A stretch of DNA of 32,595 nucleotides from Prevotella sp. (GTDB taxonomy: Bacteria > Bacteroidota > Bacteroidia > Bacteroidales > Bacteroidaceae): positions 1-32,595 of the forward strand of contig JAEAMQ010000087.1 of NCBI GenBank assembly GCA_016901395.1. Reading direction: 5' to 3'. Positions within the stretch are counted from its first letter, which is position 1; each line of letters begins with the position of its first letter. Shown one piece after another: positions 7,801 through 16,325 of this stretch. The notes below the pieces were generated by a model. It saw only the letters and a list, made by a program, of their open reading frames with translations. It was not told the origin of the DNA and ran no database searches. The translations under genes were made by a program, and so were the position numbers.

Positions 7801-9315
7801 CTATTTCTTTTTTATGATATTAGTAAAACGCTGCCGTTCCTTACTGTTGAAAGTAACAAACCATGCAAACACGGCACCACATAAGCAGGTCAATGGAATT
7901 GTTGCCAAGAAACGGTAGTGGGAATCAGATATATGTCGCAAGCCCATGGCTAACAACAACATGAAAGCGATAAGCCAAAAGTTAGCTATAAATACGGTTT
8001 TTATATAATTCCTGACATTGAGCCCTGCCATGATATGCATATAGGGTAATCTTGCCAAGGCAACAATTGCCTCAATAGCCATAAAGCATATCATGACACT
8101 TTTTACCCCAAATCCTCTATGAAGCAGCATATAGGCTATAACCAGGAGTAATACTTTCGGAGTATACATGATAAGGGTGTACGTCTTGATTTTGCCAATA
8201 GCTTGATTTGCAGAATTGAGTCCAGAAGTGAATTGGTCTATCAGAAACACAGCCAACAAGCTATTGCAAAAGAGAGTGGTATGAGGTGGAATGTTCCCCA
8301 ACCACAGGTGTAACACACCATCCATTTCCACCATGAGAGGTATAAAGAGGATTGCCATCATACAAACTATGATTTTACTTGCTTGTTCTGCCATTCTGAG
8401 CATCCGGCTTCTATCCCCCAGCCCTTCAGCTTTCATCATTTGCGGATTCATGGCATTGATGATAGACGAGGCTATAAACTGTACCGCCGTGAATAATTGG
8501 TTGGCAATGCCATAAGAAGCATTGATAATAGTGTTGAAAAAATAATTCAGCAACCATGCAAGTCCTTGGTTTCGAGCAATAATCACCCCCATACCATAGG
8601 TAGTCCATCCGGCAAATCCGCTGAGTCGTTTGATTTGTTGTCGATTGATATCATGGCTGAAGTGACGAAGCGAACACTCGGGATATTTTGTGATACAATA
8701 AGTAGAAAACACTATAAATTCAAACACCATGATTGCCAGCAGCATCAAGGCATAGGCGATGAGCTTGTCTATAGACAGAGATGGCAGCAATAAAACGATA
8801 CCAAGTTTCAGGAATCCGTCCAGCATTTCTACACATGAGATAAACACTATATTCTCTCTGGCTATGAGTAAAGCTTTGAAAGGAGCTGTGAGAAAGGTTA
8901 AAAACAGGATGGCACTCACTGTTTTATATATAGCGTGGGCCGCTCCCCATCTCCCATCATCAATATTGAGAAAAGATGGAGACACGATTGGTTCTTCTAC
9001 AGACAACAGCATAACCAGCAGCGATGCTCCTAAAAGAAGGTGCAGGAAGATGCAATTGGCAAAAGTCTTCCGCACTTCAGGTGCTGTTTTGCTACCGTAA
9101 TCATAAGATAAATGCCTTTGGGTGGTCACTACCATAGCATTAGTAATAAATCCCAAAAAGATAACAATTCCCCCAATGACAGACATAATACCATAATCAG
9201 CGTGTCCCAGAATGTTCAGGACAAGCCGTACAGTATACAACGAAAGGCAGGTATTGACCACCGCCTTAGTGTACTGGGCTATGGTATTAACAAATATCCG
9301 TTTCGTCGGTTCCAT
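7801..9315 (-). CDS. Wzx-like polysaccharide flippase
   Basis: A 504-residue polytopic membrane protein of the MVF/MATE-like polysaccharide exporter superfamily, expected to flip the undecaprenyl-linked repeat unit to the periplasmic face. It opens with RIFVNTIAQYTKAVVNTCLSLYTVRLVLNILG, typical of these flippases, followed by roughly 12-14 hydrophobic helices. The chosen start is ATG 9313-9315; a TTG two codons upstream is also in frame. The start lies inside the 3' end of the polymerase gene (overlap of about 29 bp), suggesting coupled translation. Its companion Wzy and Wzz genes directly upstream support a Wzx/Wzy-dependent pathway. Confidence 0.9.
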   Translation of the reverse strand: MEPTKRIFVNTIAQYTKAVVNTCLSLYTVRLVLNILGHADYGIMSVIGGIVIFLGFITNAMVVTTQRHLSYDYGSKTAPEVRKTFANCIFLHLLLGASLLVMLLSVEEPIVSPSFLNIDDGRWGAAHAIYKTVSAILFLTFLTAPFKALLIARENIVFISCVEMLDGFLKLGIVLLLPSLSIDKLIAYALMLLAIMVFEFIVFSTYCITKYPECSLRHFSHDINRQQIKRLSGFAGWTTYGMGVIIARNQGLAWLLNYFFNTIINASYGIANQLFTAVQFIASSIINAMNPQMMKAEGLGDRSRMLRMAEQASKIIVCMMAILFIPLMVEMDGVLHLWLGNIPPHTTLFCNSLLAVFLIDQFTSGLNSANQAIGKIKTYTLIMYTPKVLLLVIAYMLLHRGFGVKSVMICFMAIEAIVALARLPYMHIMAGLNVRNYIKTVFIANFWLIAFMLLLAMGLRHISDSHYRFLATIPLTCLCGAVFAWFVTFNSKERQRFTNIIKKK

Positions 9316-10546
9316 TTGCAAGAGTTTCTTCCTTAGTCGTCATAGATGTCAGTTCCGAGGCATGCCAATAAGCTACAATAAACAAAGGTATTATGTTGTA
9401 ATAATACATTTGGGTCGCTCGCTCATAAAATATAGCAACGGCCAACAGCCACATACCCAAAAGAGACCGTTTGGAGCGCGAGTCAATGGCCATGCTGATA
9501 TAGAAGAGAACAGACAACACTAATCCCACAAAGCCGTAGTTGAACAAAAACACTCGGTATCCGGAATTACCAAAGCCATACTTCTCCACCGTATAGTCAC
9601 GCCCAAACAAGATGTCATCCGACTCCATGAATTGGTCAAACTCATCCTCAAACGAGCCAGACACGCGATTATCTCCCGTGAGTTTTCCCTCATCATTAAT
9701 TTCCAAACGAGCTAAAATAAGTTCGTTGAGCAGATTGTTCCCGTCATTATAAAAGTATGCTCCAATGCCCACTGATGATATTACAGAAACTATCAATGCC
9801 AACTTCACAAAGACATGCTTACGTTGCATCCACAACCCCACAAAGATGATGAGAATAAACAATATGTATGCAGCAAGTGAAAAAGACATTATCAATGCAG
9901 CTATCATCAAGATGTTATACCATCTGTGCCATTTTCCTATTTGTGTAAACAACAGCAATGCACAAACGGTGCCAACGTGTCCTGGTTCCAAGAAAATAGA
10001 ACGGAAGCGAGGAAAAAGTTCTACGGCATTGGTGTCTACTAAGAAAAAATAATAGTTTGAAAATGTATATATGCTGTCTCCCATAGCATAATTGGGAAGC
10101 GGATAGCCCAAAATATAGAGCATATAGGCTGGAATGGATATGGCAAGGATGCAACCAATACATATACTCAAGCTTCTGGCAAGTCGGTTTCTGTATTCTT
10201 CTTTTAGCGATAGTAAGGTGAAAACTATGAAACTATGGAAGCAAGCTGCTATGAAGGCATTAAAGCCATCACCATTGGTGATGAGCTGATATATCAGATA
10301 AACAAGAAAAATCAACGTGCCCCATTGTCGTGTATTAGCTTCATACAAAGAGTCGTTGAGTGTCCGTGATATGAGCCATGAAAGCACAAGGGGAATACAT
10401 GCCACAACACAGTATACCGTAGCCAAGGACCACATGAACCAAATGCTCAGAGATCCAAAGAACGCTATCAGCATACCCAAGAACATCAGGTTAAAGGCTA
10501 TGCCCGACTTCCTGATGATAAAGATATTCCCCAAATTGATTTTCAT
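9287..10546 (-). CDS. Wzy-like O-antigen/exopolysaccharide polymerase
   Basis: A 419-residue membrane protein with about 10-11 predicted helices and a large loop (roughly residues 270-320) rich in charged residues, the usual architecture of Wzy polymerases. The motif FRSIFLEPGHVGTVCALLL is characteristic of bacterial O-antigen polymerases. It should join flipped repeat units into chains in the periplasm. It lies 3 bp after the Wzz stop and overlaps the flippase start. Wzy proteins are too divergent to predict linkage. Confidence 0.85.
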   Translation of the reverse strand: MKINLGNIFIIRKSGIAFNLMFLGMLIAFFGSLSIWFMWSLATVYCVVACIPLVLSWLISRTLNDSLYEANTRQWGTLIFLVYLIYQLITNGDGFNAFIAACFHSFIVFTLLSLKEEYRNRLARSLSICIGCILAISIPAYMLYILGYPLPNYAMGDSIYTFSNYYFFLVDTNAVELFPRFRSIFLEPGHVGTVCALLLFTQIGKWHRWYNILMIAALIMSFSLAAYILFILIIFVGLWMQRKHVFVKLALIVSVISSVGIGAYFYNDGNNLLNELILARLEINDEGKLTGDNRVSGSFEDEFDQFMESDDILFGRDYTVEKYGFGNSGYRVFLFNYGFVGLVLSVLFYISMAIDSRSKRSLLGMWLLAVAIFYERATQMYYYNIIPLFIVAYWHASELTSMTTKEETLANGTDETDIC

Positions 10547-10549
10547 AGG

Positions 10550-11635
10550 CTACAACTTGGGTTTGGAAAACAACTGTAGCAGGTCTTCGCGAAGGAAATA
10601 ACACGTAGTGAGGATAAAAGCAAGAAACATAATGCCTATAACAAATATCATACGCTTAGGCCCAGCCGGTCTCAGAGGCACCGATGCACCTTGTATCACG
10701 GTAAAGGCGGGAGTACGTTTTTGCAGATTGGCACGGGCACCTTGCAGCTGCGTATTGAATGCTGTATAGGCATTGAACTTGAGTTGCATATCATTTTCCA
10801 AATCTTCCTCTTTCAGTTTGAAACTTGAGAGAATGACATCTGTATTGGCATCCGAATAAGAGCCATAGGTTTGTCTCACGCGTTCGTAATCAGCCTTTGC
10901 CTTTCGCGTAAGCTTATCATAGTAGTCCACATCCTGCTGAGCTTTGTTGGTGCGGTACTGTGTGATAAACGACTGCAATCTCACTCTTACAGAATCAGCC
11001 ATCGTGGCACTGATCAACGGGTCCTGATCCTTCACCATAATAGAAACCACATTGGTTTTACGGTCCACGTTGCATACGATGTCTCTACGCAGTCTCTCGA
11101 CGATTCCTGACTCTTTCTCCGACAATCTGAACGGGTCGGCTCCCGTTTTCCCTTGCTTTCTACCCACACCAATCACCGGAGTCTGCTTTGGCATGACAGA
11201 ATTGAAAGCCCGCATCAACCAAAGACGTGGATAATCCCATGGGCTCCGCTTCTGATGTTTCGTGAGATAGGTATAATAATCTGTTGTCAGCTTTCCATCC
11301 TGTGTGGTCACTTTGATTGTAAAAAGCGATACTATGAAATCCGAACTACTCAGCAAATCAGGATAAAGCATCGGATAGATGGCATCCGAAGACTGCATGT
11401 TGCCCAAATTTATGCCAAAAGAAGATGCCAGCGAGCCTAACGTTCCGCCTGTAGTCTCGCTAAGTCCGGCCTCTGGGGCAAGGCTTACCGAAGACTGGTA
11501 AAATCGGGGTTCAGGTATAATCCATACACATGCCAGCACAAAAGCTACAGTCAGCGAAAGAACATATCCTTTCTTATGGCACCACAACTTGGCGGCAATT
11601 TCCCGCAAGTCTATCGTATCTTGGTTGTTATTCAT
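10550..11635 (-). CDS. Wzz-like polysaccharide chain-length determinant
   Basis: A 361-residue PCP-type protein with an N-terminal helix (about 28-46, LSLTVAFVLACVWIIP) and a C-terminal helix (about 331-350, MIFVIGIMFLAFILTTCYFL) enclosing a periplasmic domain with a coiled-coil part (about 235-315). The proline- and glycine-rich PLRPAGPKR segment before the second helix is the standard Wzz signature. It should set polymer length by working with Wzy. No tyrosine-kinase domain follows the second helix, unlike fused Wzc proteins. It begins 9 bp after the Wza-like gene. Confidence 0.9.
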   Translation of the reverse strand: MNNNQDTIDLREIAAKLWCHKKGYVLSLTVAFVLACVWIIPEPRFYQSSVSLAPEAGLSETTGGTLGSLASSFGINLGNMQSSDAIYPMLYPDLLSSSDFIVSLFTIKVTTQDGKLTTDYYTYLTKHQKRSPWDYPRLWLMRAFNSVMPKQTPVIGVGRKQGKTGADPFRLSEKESGIVERLRRDIVCNVDRKTNVVSIMVKDQDPLISATMADSVRVRLQSFITQYRTNKAQQDVDYYDKLTRKAKADYERVRQTYGSYSDANTDVILSSFKLKEEDLENDMQLKFNAYTAFNTQLQGARANLQKRTPAFTVIQGASVPLRPAGPKRMIFVIGIMFLAFILTTCYFLREDLLQLFSKPKL

Positions 11636-11644
11636 CTTTTCTCT

Positions 11645-14239
11645 TTATTTGGTCAGATTGACAATAGTCGCAATCATCGCGGCGATGCTGGCCATACCCG
11701 AACCGAGGCTCATGGTCTCGGCGATGCTCATCTTACGCGAAATCTTGCTCGGCACTACAATTTCACAGCCCGGCTGTATCTTAGCACCCTGACTCACCTT
11801 GCCTACCATACCGTTCATATAGATGATATAGACACCGCTCTTGCGGGCATTCTGCGAAAATCCGCCCGCGGTGTTGATGTAATACTTGGCCCGTTTCCCT
11901 TTCTCAAAGGCCACGGTGTTGGGATACATCACCGCACCGTTGATCTTCACCGTGGCAGTATATTGTGGCAGGATGAGCTTGTCGCCGGCACGAAGCACGA
12001 TGTTGGCATCGCTGCTGGGGTCTGCGAGTGCTTTGTCGAGCTCAATTCCCACGGGAATCGTGTTGGGTATCTCAAACTTCTTCAGCTGCGTGCTGGATGC
12101 CTGCTGACTCATCTGCTGGATGCTTCCGGCATTGTTGCTGCTGGCGGCAAGCTCCAACAGCTGCTGCTGCAACTGCTCCTGCTGCATCTTCAAGGCTGCC
12201 TGCATGCGGGCACGCTCCACCTCGTTGGGCACCCGTTCCAAGCGGGCACCTTTGATATAGGCCAGGTCTGTCACGCCGCCGGCCATCTTCAGCAGGTCGG
12301 TGAGACGGGCATTGCGCTTGGGAATGGTATAGTTTCCGGCAAACATCACTTCGCCTTCTATCGTCACGTTCTGTTGTTCGGAGTAGGCGGGGCTCTTGCG
12401 GATATAGACCTCGTCAAACGGCATGAGGGTAAATCCCGGCTGACCATCTACCACAAAACCATCTTTCAATGCGAAGCTGTAGGTCTTGGCAATGATGCTG
12501 TCTGTCGTCATCGCCTTCGGGTCGCTCACCCTCCGCGCCACATCGACCTTCACCATCGAAGCCGTCTCCTTAAGACCACCGGCCTGGAGCACAAAATCTT
12601 CCAACGTCTCGTTGTCGGCATATTTGTAGATACCGGGATATTGCACCTCGCCATGGATGGTGATGGTGCGTTCGGTCATCACTACATCCTTGCTGGGAAT
12701 GAAGAGCACATCGTTTTCTTTCAATGGAATGTCGGCCACCCTGCCACTCATGATGCCCTCCACATCGACGCTCACCACCTCCAATGTGCGGTCGGCCTTC
12801 ATGCGGTGCATCACGGCACGGTTGGTGAAAGCGGCTTCAGTGAGACCCTCGGCATGCTGTATGAGGGTGCGCACACTGTTGATGTTGTCGCCCATCTGGT
12901 ACATACCCGGGCGGAACACGGCTCCCTTCACCTCCACCGTGTTCTGATAACGGGGCAGAATGGAGTCTACGCTCACGCTGTCGCCGTCGGCGATGCGGAA
13001 ACTGCTCATGTCAAATTCCTCGACATTGAACACCGCATATTCCCGTCCGGTCCTGCGATTGACGCGCACAGACTTGGTATAGGCATCGCCGGCAAAGCCT
13101 CCGGCATATTTCAGCAGGCTCTCCACACTCTCGTTTTTCTTCATCTCGTAGAACATCGGGCGTTTCACTTTGCCCGTGATATTCACCAGACAGTCGTATG
13201 GCCCCACGATAATCACGTCGCCATCGGTCAGCCGGACATTGCCCGTCATCTTGCCGTTGAGGATATAATCATAGATGTCGCACACGCTCACTAATCGGTT
13301 CTGGCGATAGATCTTGATGTTGCGAAGCGTACCCAGGTCGTTGGTTCCGCCTGCCATATACAGGGCATGAAACACGCTGGCAAAGGCCGAGAGTGTATAG
13401 GTGCCCGGCGTTTTCACCTCTCCCATCACGTTGATAGAGATGGTGCGGGTCTGGCCGAGTGATATTTTGATGTTGCTGCTCTGGTAGCGGGCTCCCAGAC
13501 GGCTGCGTATACGGGCGTTGGCCTGTGCCACAGTAAGTCCACTCACCTGTATCGGACCAAAATTCTCTACCACGATATCTCCGTCGGGAGACACCGAGGT
13601 CTCTATCGACTTCTGCGAAGCTCCATAGATATCGATAATCACCGCATCGCCAGGACCCAATCGGTAGTTCTGCGGTGTGGCTATATTCATGGCCGGTTCG
13701 AAGGTGAGATCCTTGTTGTTGAAGATATCCCGACCAAACACCTTGCTCTTTTCCTTCTTCTCATTTTCCAGCAATTTCTTGAGCATCTCAATGGAGTCGG
13801 CAGGTGTCATCAGGCCCAGCTCTGCCTGCATCCGCAGGAAGTCGGAGCTGTTCTCATCATATTGTTCTTTCCATTCTGTGTTATCCTGTATGCGCTGCGA
13901 CGTTGTCGTGGCGCGCACCTGCTCGCTCTGCTGTGTCTTCTGCTTGTCGTAGGTCTTGCCATTGTTGGTGCGCAGACGGGTATCAGCATTGGTTTTCTGC
14001 TCTACAGTGCCCAGTCCGGAGCCATTGGCCTGTCGCTCATATTTCTGCCGCACCCGGCGAATTTGCGAGATATCAACACCGCTTTGCATCAGTTTGGTCA
14101 CAATCTGAGCCTGCGAAGTGCCCTTTGCCACCTCTTGTTGCACAAATTCCGCTACCTGTGTGTCGGTCATGGAAGACTGAGCCATCATACCCGAAGGGCA
14201 TAAGGCTATCAGCATAATACATATAATGAGTTTCTTCAT
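11645..14239 (-). CDS. Wza-like polysaccharide export protein with multiple SLBB domains
   Basis: An 864-residue outer-membrane export protein, first gene of the polysaccharide operon. It has a signal peptide (MKKLIICIMLIALCPSGMMAQ), a Gln/Lys-rich region (about 70-160), then a polysaccharide-export domain (YRLGPGDAVIIDIYGASQ). Six SLBB-type repeats follow, recognisable from the recurring pattern GxVxxPGxY...AGG: INVMGEVKTPGTY, VNITGKVKRPMFY, VEVKGAVFRPGMY, ITIHGEVQYPGIY, VTIEGEVMFAGNY and VKINGAVMYPNTV. A hydrophobic C-terminal segment (MASIAAMIATIVNLTK) may span the membrane. It is far longer than E. coli Wza (about 380 residues) but matches the multi-SLBB form of Bacteroidetes. No lipobox cysteine is obvious. 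Confidence 0.93.
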   Translation of the reverse strand: MKKLIICIMLIALCPSGMMAQSSMTDTQVAEFVQQEVAKGTSQAQIVTKLMQSGVDISQIRRVRQKYERQANGSGLGTVEQKTNADTRLRTNNGKTYDKQKTQQSEQVRATTTSQRIQDNTEWKEQYDENSSDFLRMQAELGLMTPADSIEMLKKLLENEKKEKSKVFGRDIFNNKDLTFEPAMNIATPQNYRLGPGDAVIIDIYGASQKSIETSVSPDGDIVVENFGPIQVSGLTVAQANARIRSRLGARYQSSNIKISLGQTRTISINVMGEVKTPGTYTLSAFASVFHALYMAGGTNDLGTLRNIKIYRQNRLVSVCDIYDYILNGKMTGNVRLTDGDVIIVGPYDCLVNITGKVKRPMFYEMKKNESVESLLKYAGGFAGDAYTKSVRVNRRTGREYAVFNVEEFDMSSFRIADGDSVSVDSILPRYQNTVEVKGAVFRPGMYQMGDNINSVRTLIQHAEGLTEAAFTNRAVMHRMKADRTLEVVSVDVEGIMSGRVADIPLKENDVLFIPSKDVVMTERTITIHGEVQYPGIYKYADNETLEDFVLQAGGLKETASMVKVDVARRVSDPKAMTTDSIIAKTYSFALKDGFVVDGQPGFTLMPFDEVYIRKSPAYSEQQNVTIEGEVMFAGNYTIPKRNARLTDLLKMAGGVTDLAYIKGARLERVPNEVERARMQAALKMQQEQLQQQLLELAASSNNAGSIQQMSQQASSTQLKKFEIPNTIPVGIELDKALADPSSDANIVLRAGDKLILPQYTATVKINGAVMYPNTVAFEKGKRAKYYINTAGGFSQNARKSGVYIIYMNGMVGKVSQGAKIQPGCEIVVPSKISRKMSIAETMSLGSGMASIAAMIATIVNLTK

Positions 14240-14259
14240 TATGGTTCAGTAATAAGTTT

Positions 14260-14307
14260 AAATGCTGACGATATAACCGATTTTTCCTTAATTTATTGCC
14301 AGCATTT
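14260..14307 (-). promoter_or_regulatory. Inverted repeat in the exopolysaccharide mRNA leader
   Basis: AAATGCTG (14260-14267) and CAGCATTT (14300-14307) form a perfect 8-bp inverted repeat with a 32-nt spacer. It lies almost at the predicted transcription start and spans most of the untranslated leader of the operon. It could fold into a 5' stem, but no function is shown. Confidence 0.35.
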
Positions 14308-14310
14308 CTG

Positions 14311-14342
14311 CAAAGTTACAATAAAAATAGGTGAATGACAAA
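14311..14342 (-). promoter_or_regulatory. Promoter of the exopolysaccharide operon (TTTG-N20-TAACTTTG)
   Basis: On the minus strand, TTTG (14339-14342) is followed after exactly 20 bp by TAACTTTG (14311-14318). This matches both parts of the Bacteroidetes housekeeping promoter at ideal spacing. The predicted start lies near 14305, leaving a leader of about 65 nt before the Wza-like ATG at 14239. The palindrome AAAGAG-TTGA-CTCTTT (14340-14355) overlaps the -33 box. Confidence 0.75.
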
Positions 14343-14493
14343 GAGTTGACTCTTTTTTAGGCCGTATTTCTCCGCAGGAATGTCCCTGCCGATAGAAAAT
14401 GTCCATAACCTTCTTCGCCGTTTCTAGTTCATCCTGCAGGGTGTGGGGTAGGGTGGAAAACCAGCAGAAATATTGTAAATATAGCGGAAAAAC

Positions 14494-14525
14494 TTGTCAG
14501 TATAAGACAATATACATTATATTTG
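14494..14525 (+). promoter_or_regulatory. Putative promoter of the HTH pseudogene (TTG-N21-TATATTTG)
   Basis: TTG (14494-14496) and TATATTTG (14518-14525) are spaced by 21 bp, fitting the Bacteroidetes consensus. The ATG of the broken HTH gene follows at 14594. The promoter thus appears intact although the gene is not. Confidence 0.5.
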
Positions 14526-14593
14526 CAATAATCAATATACGAGTTGTTAAATCCTGTTTATGGAAATAATAACAAATATTTTAAGTACTATAT

Positions 14594-14919
14594 ATGTATA
14601 TTTTTGAACCCATATCTACCGAAGACATCCTCAAACGATTGTCAGTCAACTGCCGTTTGAGACGGTTGGAGAAGAACATTTCGCAGAAGTCGCTCTACGA
14701 AACCAGTGTGGGGGGGGCCACTCTCCACCATACAGCGGTTTGAGCATACTGGTGAGATTTCACTGGCCAGTTTTGTGAAAATAGTGCGTGTCCTGGGCTA
14801 TGCGGAGGACATGATGGAACTGATAGGCAAACCCCAAATATACAAGTCTTGACGAAATGGTCAGGATAAATAAGAACAAAAGCAGAAAGCGAGGAACAGA
14901 TGAAAGACATTGACTCACT
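14594..14919 (+). pseudogene. Frameshifted HipB-like XRE-family HTH regulator
   Basis: From ATG 14594 the frame reads MYIFEPISTEDILKRLSV, then LRRLEKNISQKSLYETS, the first half of an XRE helix-turn-helix. At an 8-G tract (14710-14717) the frame is lost and hits a stop at 14741. Removing one G gives PLSTIQRFEHTGEISLASF and then VKIVRVLGYAEDMMELIG, the expected second half (recognition helix plus helices 4-5). A second shift near 14847-14850 separates this from LDEMVRINKNKSRKRGTDERH, the basic tail typical of HipB-like proteins of Bacteroidetes, which ends at 14919. Two independent frameshifts argue for decay. The original product probably repressed a hipBA-type toxin-antitoxin operon. Confidence 0.65.
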
Positions 14920-14938
14920 CAAGGTGGTGTTTCATGGA
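14900..14938 (+). pseudogene. Possible HipA N-terminal remnant
   Basis: ATG 14900 opens MKDIDSLKVVFHG. This resembles the first beta strand of HipA-type kinases, which usually continues as VGTL. It overlaps the end of the HTH pseudogene by about 20 bp, as a hipB-hipA junction would. After about 13 codons the similarity stops and the frame ends at a TAA near 14990. The fragment is short, so the call rests mainly on its position. Confidence 0.35.
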
Positions 14939-15211
14939 CTCAATCCTTTGCTGAAATTGAGTATCGTCGGCACGTCGGGGATGGCTTGTTAAATAGGAAA
15001 ACAGTTCTTCTCCTACCGCAAATATTGCCCAAAGTTTGATACCAAAGGGATAATCATAGACGTTTGCTCCAAAATTCCCATAAGGGTAGAGGAGTGTCAA
15101 CGTGATAAATGCATTGTGTTTTTGTATACGCCTAATACAATATTAAAAAATTCTCACAGTGCAGTTTCTCAATCCGGTTTTCACTTATTTTCGAAAGATG
15201 TTAAAGCAATC
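14939..15211. other. Unassigned AT-rich spacer between the hipBA relic and the restriction gene
   Basis: No supported gene. One minus-strand open stretch (stop at 14915, open back to a TAA near 15145) encodes a hydrophobic peptide including LLYPYGNFGANVYDYPFGIK. It has no ATG at its upstream end and I do not recognise it. It may be a fragment of the element that replaced the rest of hipA. Confidence 0.3.
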
Positions 15212-16324
15212 TTAGCTTGGTACAGCATTTGATTCTAACAATTCTCTAATTGGTATAAAACTTAACTCTGGATTATTTTTGAAACATTCCACAATCATTT
15301 CCAACCATGAAGCATATAGATTGTTTTCATCATAGTCAAAATCCCAAAAGTCATGTATTCCTCTTAAAATATCTTCGTCAGGATTGATAAGTAATGTTTT
15401 TATTTGTTGATGACTCAAAAGTAATTCTCTAACAATGTGAGGATACGGTTTTTCAAGTTTTTTCCCATTAATGACAGTACATTTTCCCCCTGCTGAAAAA
15501 TCATCTCGCATGTTTGGACACAATAAGGAATAACTGTTGCAGAGCCATAAAGAAATTGGTCTGTAACGATTATGTGAATCTTTTTGATAAAGGCTTCTAA
15601 ATAAAATACATGCTCTAGCCTGAATGATACTTTTTTCTATTTTCGATAAATCATTATAGAAAGACAAATTTACACTAGTCGACTCTCCCATCCACCAAGG
15701 CATTTCGTATTTATGTTCTGCTTTAGCTTTTTGAAGATAATATTCTCGAACCTTTGAGATTTTCATATTTTCTTCGAATTGCCTAAAGTCATCATACTTA
15801 GTATTCATTTTAGAGAAAATATTATCTTCTTCTGAAAGATTCATGTCAATGAGGTATCTTGGTGAATGTGTAACAGCAATGTTACTCAAACATTGCTGGT
15901 ATGGCTTGCATCGAAATTCTGGGATTCCACCTAATTTACCAAATAACATATAAACACGGTCTGTGTTTATATCACGAGTACTTTCTACAATACTACTTCC
16001 TGTCGATGTCCATGCATCTTTTTGAGTAGACTTTACTTCGACACCATAGCGTGTGTTGTGCAGAATAATATCTGGAAAAACATGTCCGGATATTAAATCA
16101 ATACGATCAACATCAAACCCTACTTGTGGAGCGACAGATTTCATTGATTCATAAGAAAGTTTTTCAACATCTGCACCGCTCATCGTCCGATAATGATGAG
16201 GGCTTTCCAAAAGTGCCTCGCCATTCATATACGATACTGATAATGTTAAAAGCTCATTGACTAATTGGTCAACATGATTCATGCCGTCCAAATCAAAAGC
16301 TATAAATCTTGAATCTTGTTCCAT
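15212..16324 (-). CDS. Type II restriction endonuclease (PD-(D/E)XK)
   Basis: A 370-residue protein following the methyltransferase with 1 bp between stop and ATG. The nuclease core is visible as FPDIIL (D85), then YGVEVKST (E96, K98), i.e. PD-x10-ExK, preceded by SGADVEKLSYESM and DLISGHVFP. This layout recalls the NgoBV/NlaIV group of GGNNCC-cutting enzymes, from memory only; the site cannot be read from sequence. It should cleave DNA that the partner methylase has not modified. The start at 16324 was preferred over an in-frame ATG at 16369 that overlaps the methylase by 44 bp. The gene is strongly AT-rich compared with the SusC/SusD genes, consistent with horizontal transfer. Confidence 0.8.
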   Translation of the reverse strand: MEQDSRFIAFDLDGMNHVDQLVNELLTLSVSYMNGEALLESPHHYRTMSGADVEKLSYESMKSVAPQVGFDVDRIDLISGHVFPDIILHNTRYGVEVKSTQKDAWTSTGSSIVESTRDINTDRVYMLFGKLGGIPEFRCKPYQQCLSNIAVTHSPRYLIDMNLSEEDNIFSKMNTKYDDFRQFEENMKISKVREYYLQKAKAEHKYEMPWWMGESTSVNLSFYNDLSKIEKSIIQARACILFRSLYQKDSHNRYRPISLWLCNSYSLLCPNMRDDFSAGGKCTVINGKKLEKPYPHIVRELLLSHQQIKTLLINPDEDILRGIHDFWDFDYDENNLYASWLEMIVECFKNNPELSFIPIRELLESNAVPS

Positions 16325-16325
16325 A

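Noticed and set aside
8291..8793. Short plus-strand frames within the flippase and polymerase region
   Set aside because: They are antisense to multi-pass membrane protein genes and show no features of their own.
9316..9321. TTG start for the flippase
   Set aside because: An ATG two codons downstream (9315) gives the same protein apart from two residues.
11576..13294. A 572-codon open frame on the plus strand
   Set aside because: It lies entirely antisense to the Wza-like gene, is extremely rich in His and Leu, and has no domain pattern; it is a by-product of codon bias in the real gene.
14710..14717. Phase-variable on/off switch of an intact HTH regulator
   Set aside because: A second frameshift near 14847 and the loss of HipA make simple decay more likely; kept only as a question about the G tract.
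14915..15100. 61-residue minus-strand protein
   Set aside because: Its only start is TTG and it overlaps the relic region; no recognised family.
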